Source of the DNA: Candidatus Omnitrophota bacterium
GTDB lineage: Bacteria; Omnitrophota; Gorgyraeia; 2-01-FULL-45-10
Direction: 5' to 3'
NCBI GenBank assembly: GCA_026387165.1
Contig: JAPLMG010000227.1
Span: 1 to 21,382, forward strand
DNA length: 21,382 bases
The position numbers were made by a program, and so were the translations under genes. Every line of letters begins with the position of its first letter. Within the stretch, counting starts at the first letter, position 1. The notes beneath the pieces are model-generated. The model was not told the DNA's origin. It ran no database searches and worked only from the letters and a program-made list of their open reading frames with translations. This document shows positions 20,845 to 21,382 of the stretch, one piece after another.

Positions 20845-20874
20845 GTACCCCTTTTAAATAATGCCGTATAAACG

Positions 20875-21234
20875 CTAAATATTTACGTCGATACTTACGA
20901 TATTTAATACGCCGGAAGAGTCGCTGTAATATTGAATGGTTACCGGATCACCCACTTTTAAATCCGACAGCTCTATGGTGTCGCCTCCCTTTCTGATCTC
21001 GGTATCTTCCGGAACAGGAAAGACCGTCTCTTCGGAAACGGCGAAAGGCATCGCGCCGGAGGCAAATTGATTAATAAAATTCACCGTAATTGTCTCGCCC
21101 GTCCAGTCAATCTGTCTGATTAAACCCGAAGCCGTTTGTATATTTTTCGGCTTACCGTTATACTGGCAAAAAGATCTCCCTGCCGCGCAAATAGTAATAG
21201 CTGCCGCCAGAAATAGAATTAAAATTTTTTTCAA
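20875..21234 (-). CDS. Small secreted protein with beta-rich domain, function unknown
   Basis: The protein starts with a signal peptide (MKKILILFLAAAITICAAG, cleavage likely near residues 19-24). The mature domain of about 90 residues is mostly strands: SGLIRQIDWTGETITVNF, a T-V-F-P-V-P-E-D-T-E-I-R segment, ELSDLKVGDPVTIQYY. The pattern of an opening GxIxxID strand, a T-x-I strand and DLKVGDxVxxxY resembles small OB-like secreted domains such as DUF5666, but I am not certain. I chose the TTG at 21234 because MKKILIL begins a classical signal peptide and GAGG lies 5-6 nt upstream; the frame also has ATGs at 21249 and 21255, which would add MYEVL or MDMYEVL. It is on the opposite strand to ispE-spoVG-tRNA and appears to be a single gene. 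Confidence 0.72.
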   Translation of the reverse strand: MKKILILFLAAAITICAAGRSFCQYNGKPKNIQTASGLIRQIDWTGETITVNFINQFASGAMPFAVSEETVFPVPEDTEIRKGGDTIELSDLKVGDPVTIQYYSDSSGVLNIVSIDVNI

Positions 21235-21319
21235 GAGAACCTCATACATGTCCAAATTAGCGTTTTACCCTCGACGGAAAAGGCATTTTGAGATTCGATC
21301 TTTGCATACCCCTCACCCT

Positions 21320-21345
21320 ATCCGGTTTTCATACAAAAACCGGAT
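21320..21345. repeat. 10-bp perfect hairpin upstream of the secreted-protein gene
   Basis: ATCCGGTTTT (21320-21329) and AAAACCGGAT (21336-21345) pair perfectly with a 6-nt loop. A second hairpin, GTTTTCC-TAC-GGAAAAC, occupies 21366-21382 and runs to the window edge, so it may be part of a longer element. Either could end transcription from genes to the right. Nothing else is seen in 21256-21382. Confidence 0.6.
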
Positions 21346-21382
21346 GCCTACTGCTTGTCTATATAGTTTTCCTACGGAAAAC

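Overview
The window reads as a piece of chromosome from an uncultured Gram-negative bacterium of moderate GC content. The best guess is Candidatus Omnitrophota (OP3) or a near relative. This is inferred from the gene mix: a 29-residue COX24/AURKAIP1-type protein, a split transketolase, a SpoVG with a zinc-ribbon insert, signal-peptide TPR and lipoproteins, a type II/IV-like pseudopilin, and unusually many small intergenic hairpin repeats. No 16S rRNA or other decisive marker is present, so the phylum call is tentative.

Layout. 1-2107: the 3' part of a large WD40-type protein with two arrays of almost identical 50/51-residue repeats, each followed by a similar helical segment. 2194-3045: an AmrS-like radical SAM enzyme that stops just before its usual Cys-rich tail. 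3055-5076: a minus-strand pair (pseudopilin and PpiD/SurA-like chaperone), bracketed by two copies of one perfect hairpin repeat. 5329-7232: an LsrF/DhnA-type class I aldolase and a zinc alcohol dehydrogenase, separated by CCTTCGAC-type repeats. 7324-10486: an AT-richer pair, a polytopic membrane protein with a propeller-like C-terminus and a membrane-anchored SGNH hydrolase with TPRs. 10732-17876: a long plus-strand cluster of hisG, the COX24-like mini-gene, a TPR protein, transketolase N, a compact FtsH-like protease, a lipoprotein and transketolase C. 17877-19134: repeat-rich DNA around one small AT-rich membrane-protein gene, then a 348-bp structured block. 19135-20715: ispE, spoVG and tRNA-Gln(UUG). 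20717-21382: a small tRNA-end-flanked element, a secreted small protein on the minus strand and more hairpins.

Function. The housekeeping content covers histidine synthesis (HisG), the non-oxidative pentose phosphate pathway (the two transketolase subunits), the MEP isoprenoid pathway (IspE), membrane protein quality control (FtsH-like, PpiD-like) and RNA/ribosome-linked small proteins (SpoVG, COX24-like). The rest is envelope-related or of unknown role.

The most distinctive signal is in the repeats. Four intergenic elements share one architecture: a short tandem array (9-mer GTTTRTTGN or 7-mer AGTTCAT) followed directly by its inverted complement, making a hairpin out of a microsatellite. 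A fifth array (TTTACTA x5) lies inside a lipoprotein signal peptide, where slippage would shift the frame. A 10-bp-TIR mini-element sits between a 17-bp duplication of the tRNA-Gln 3' end.
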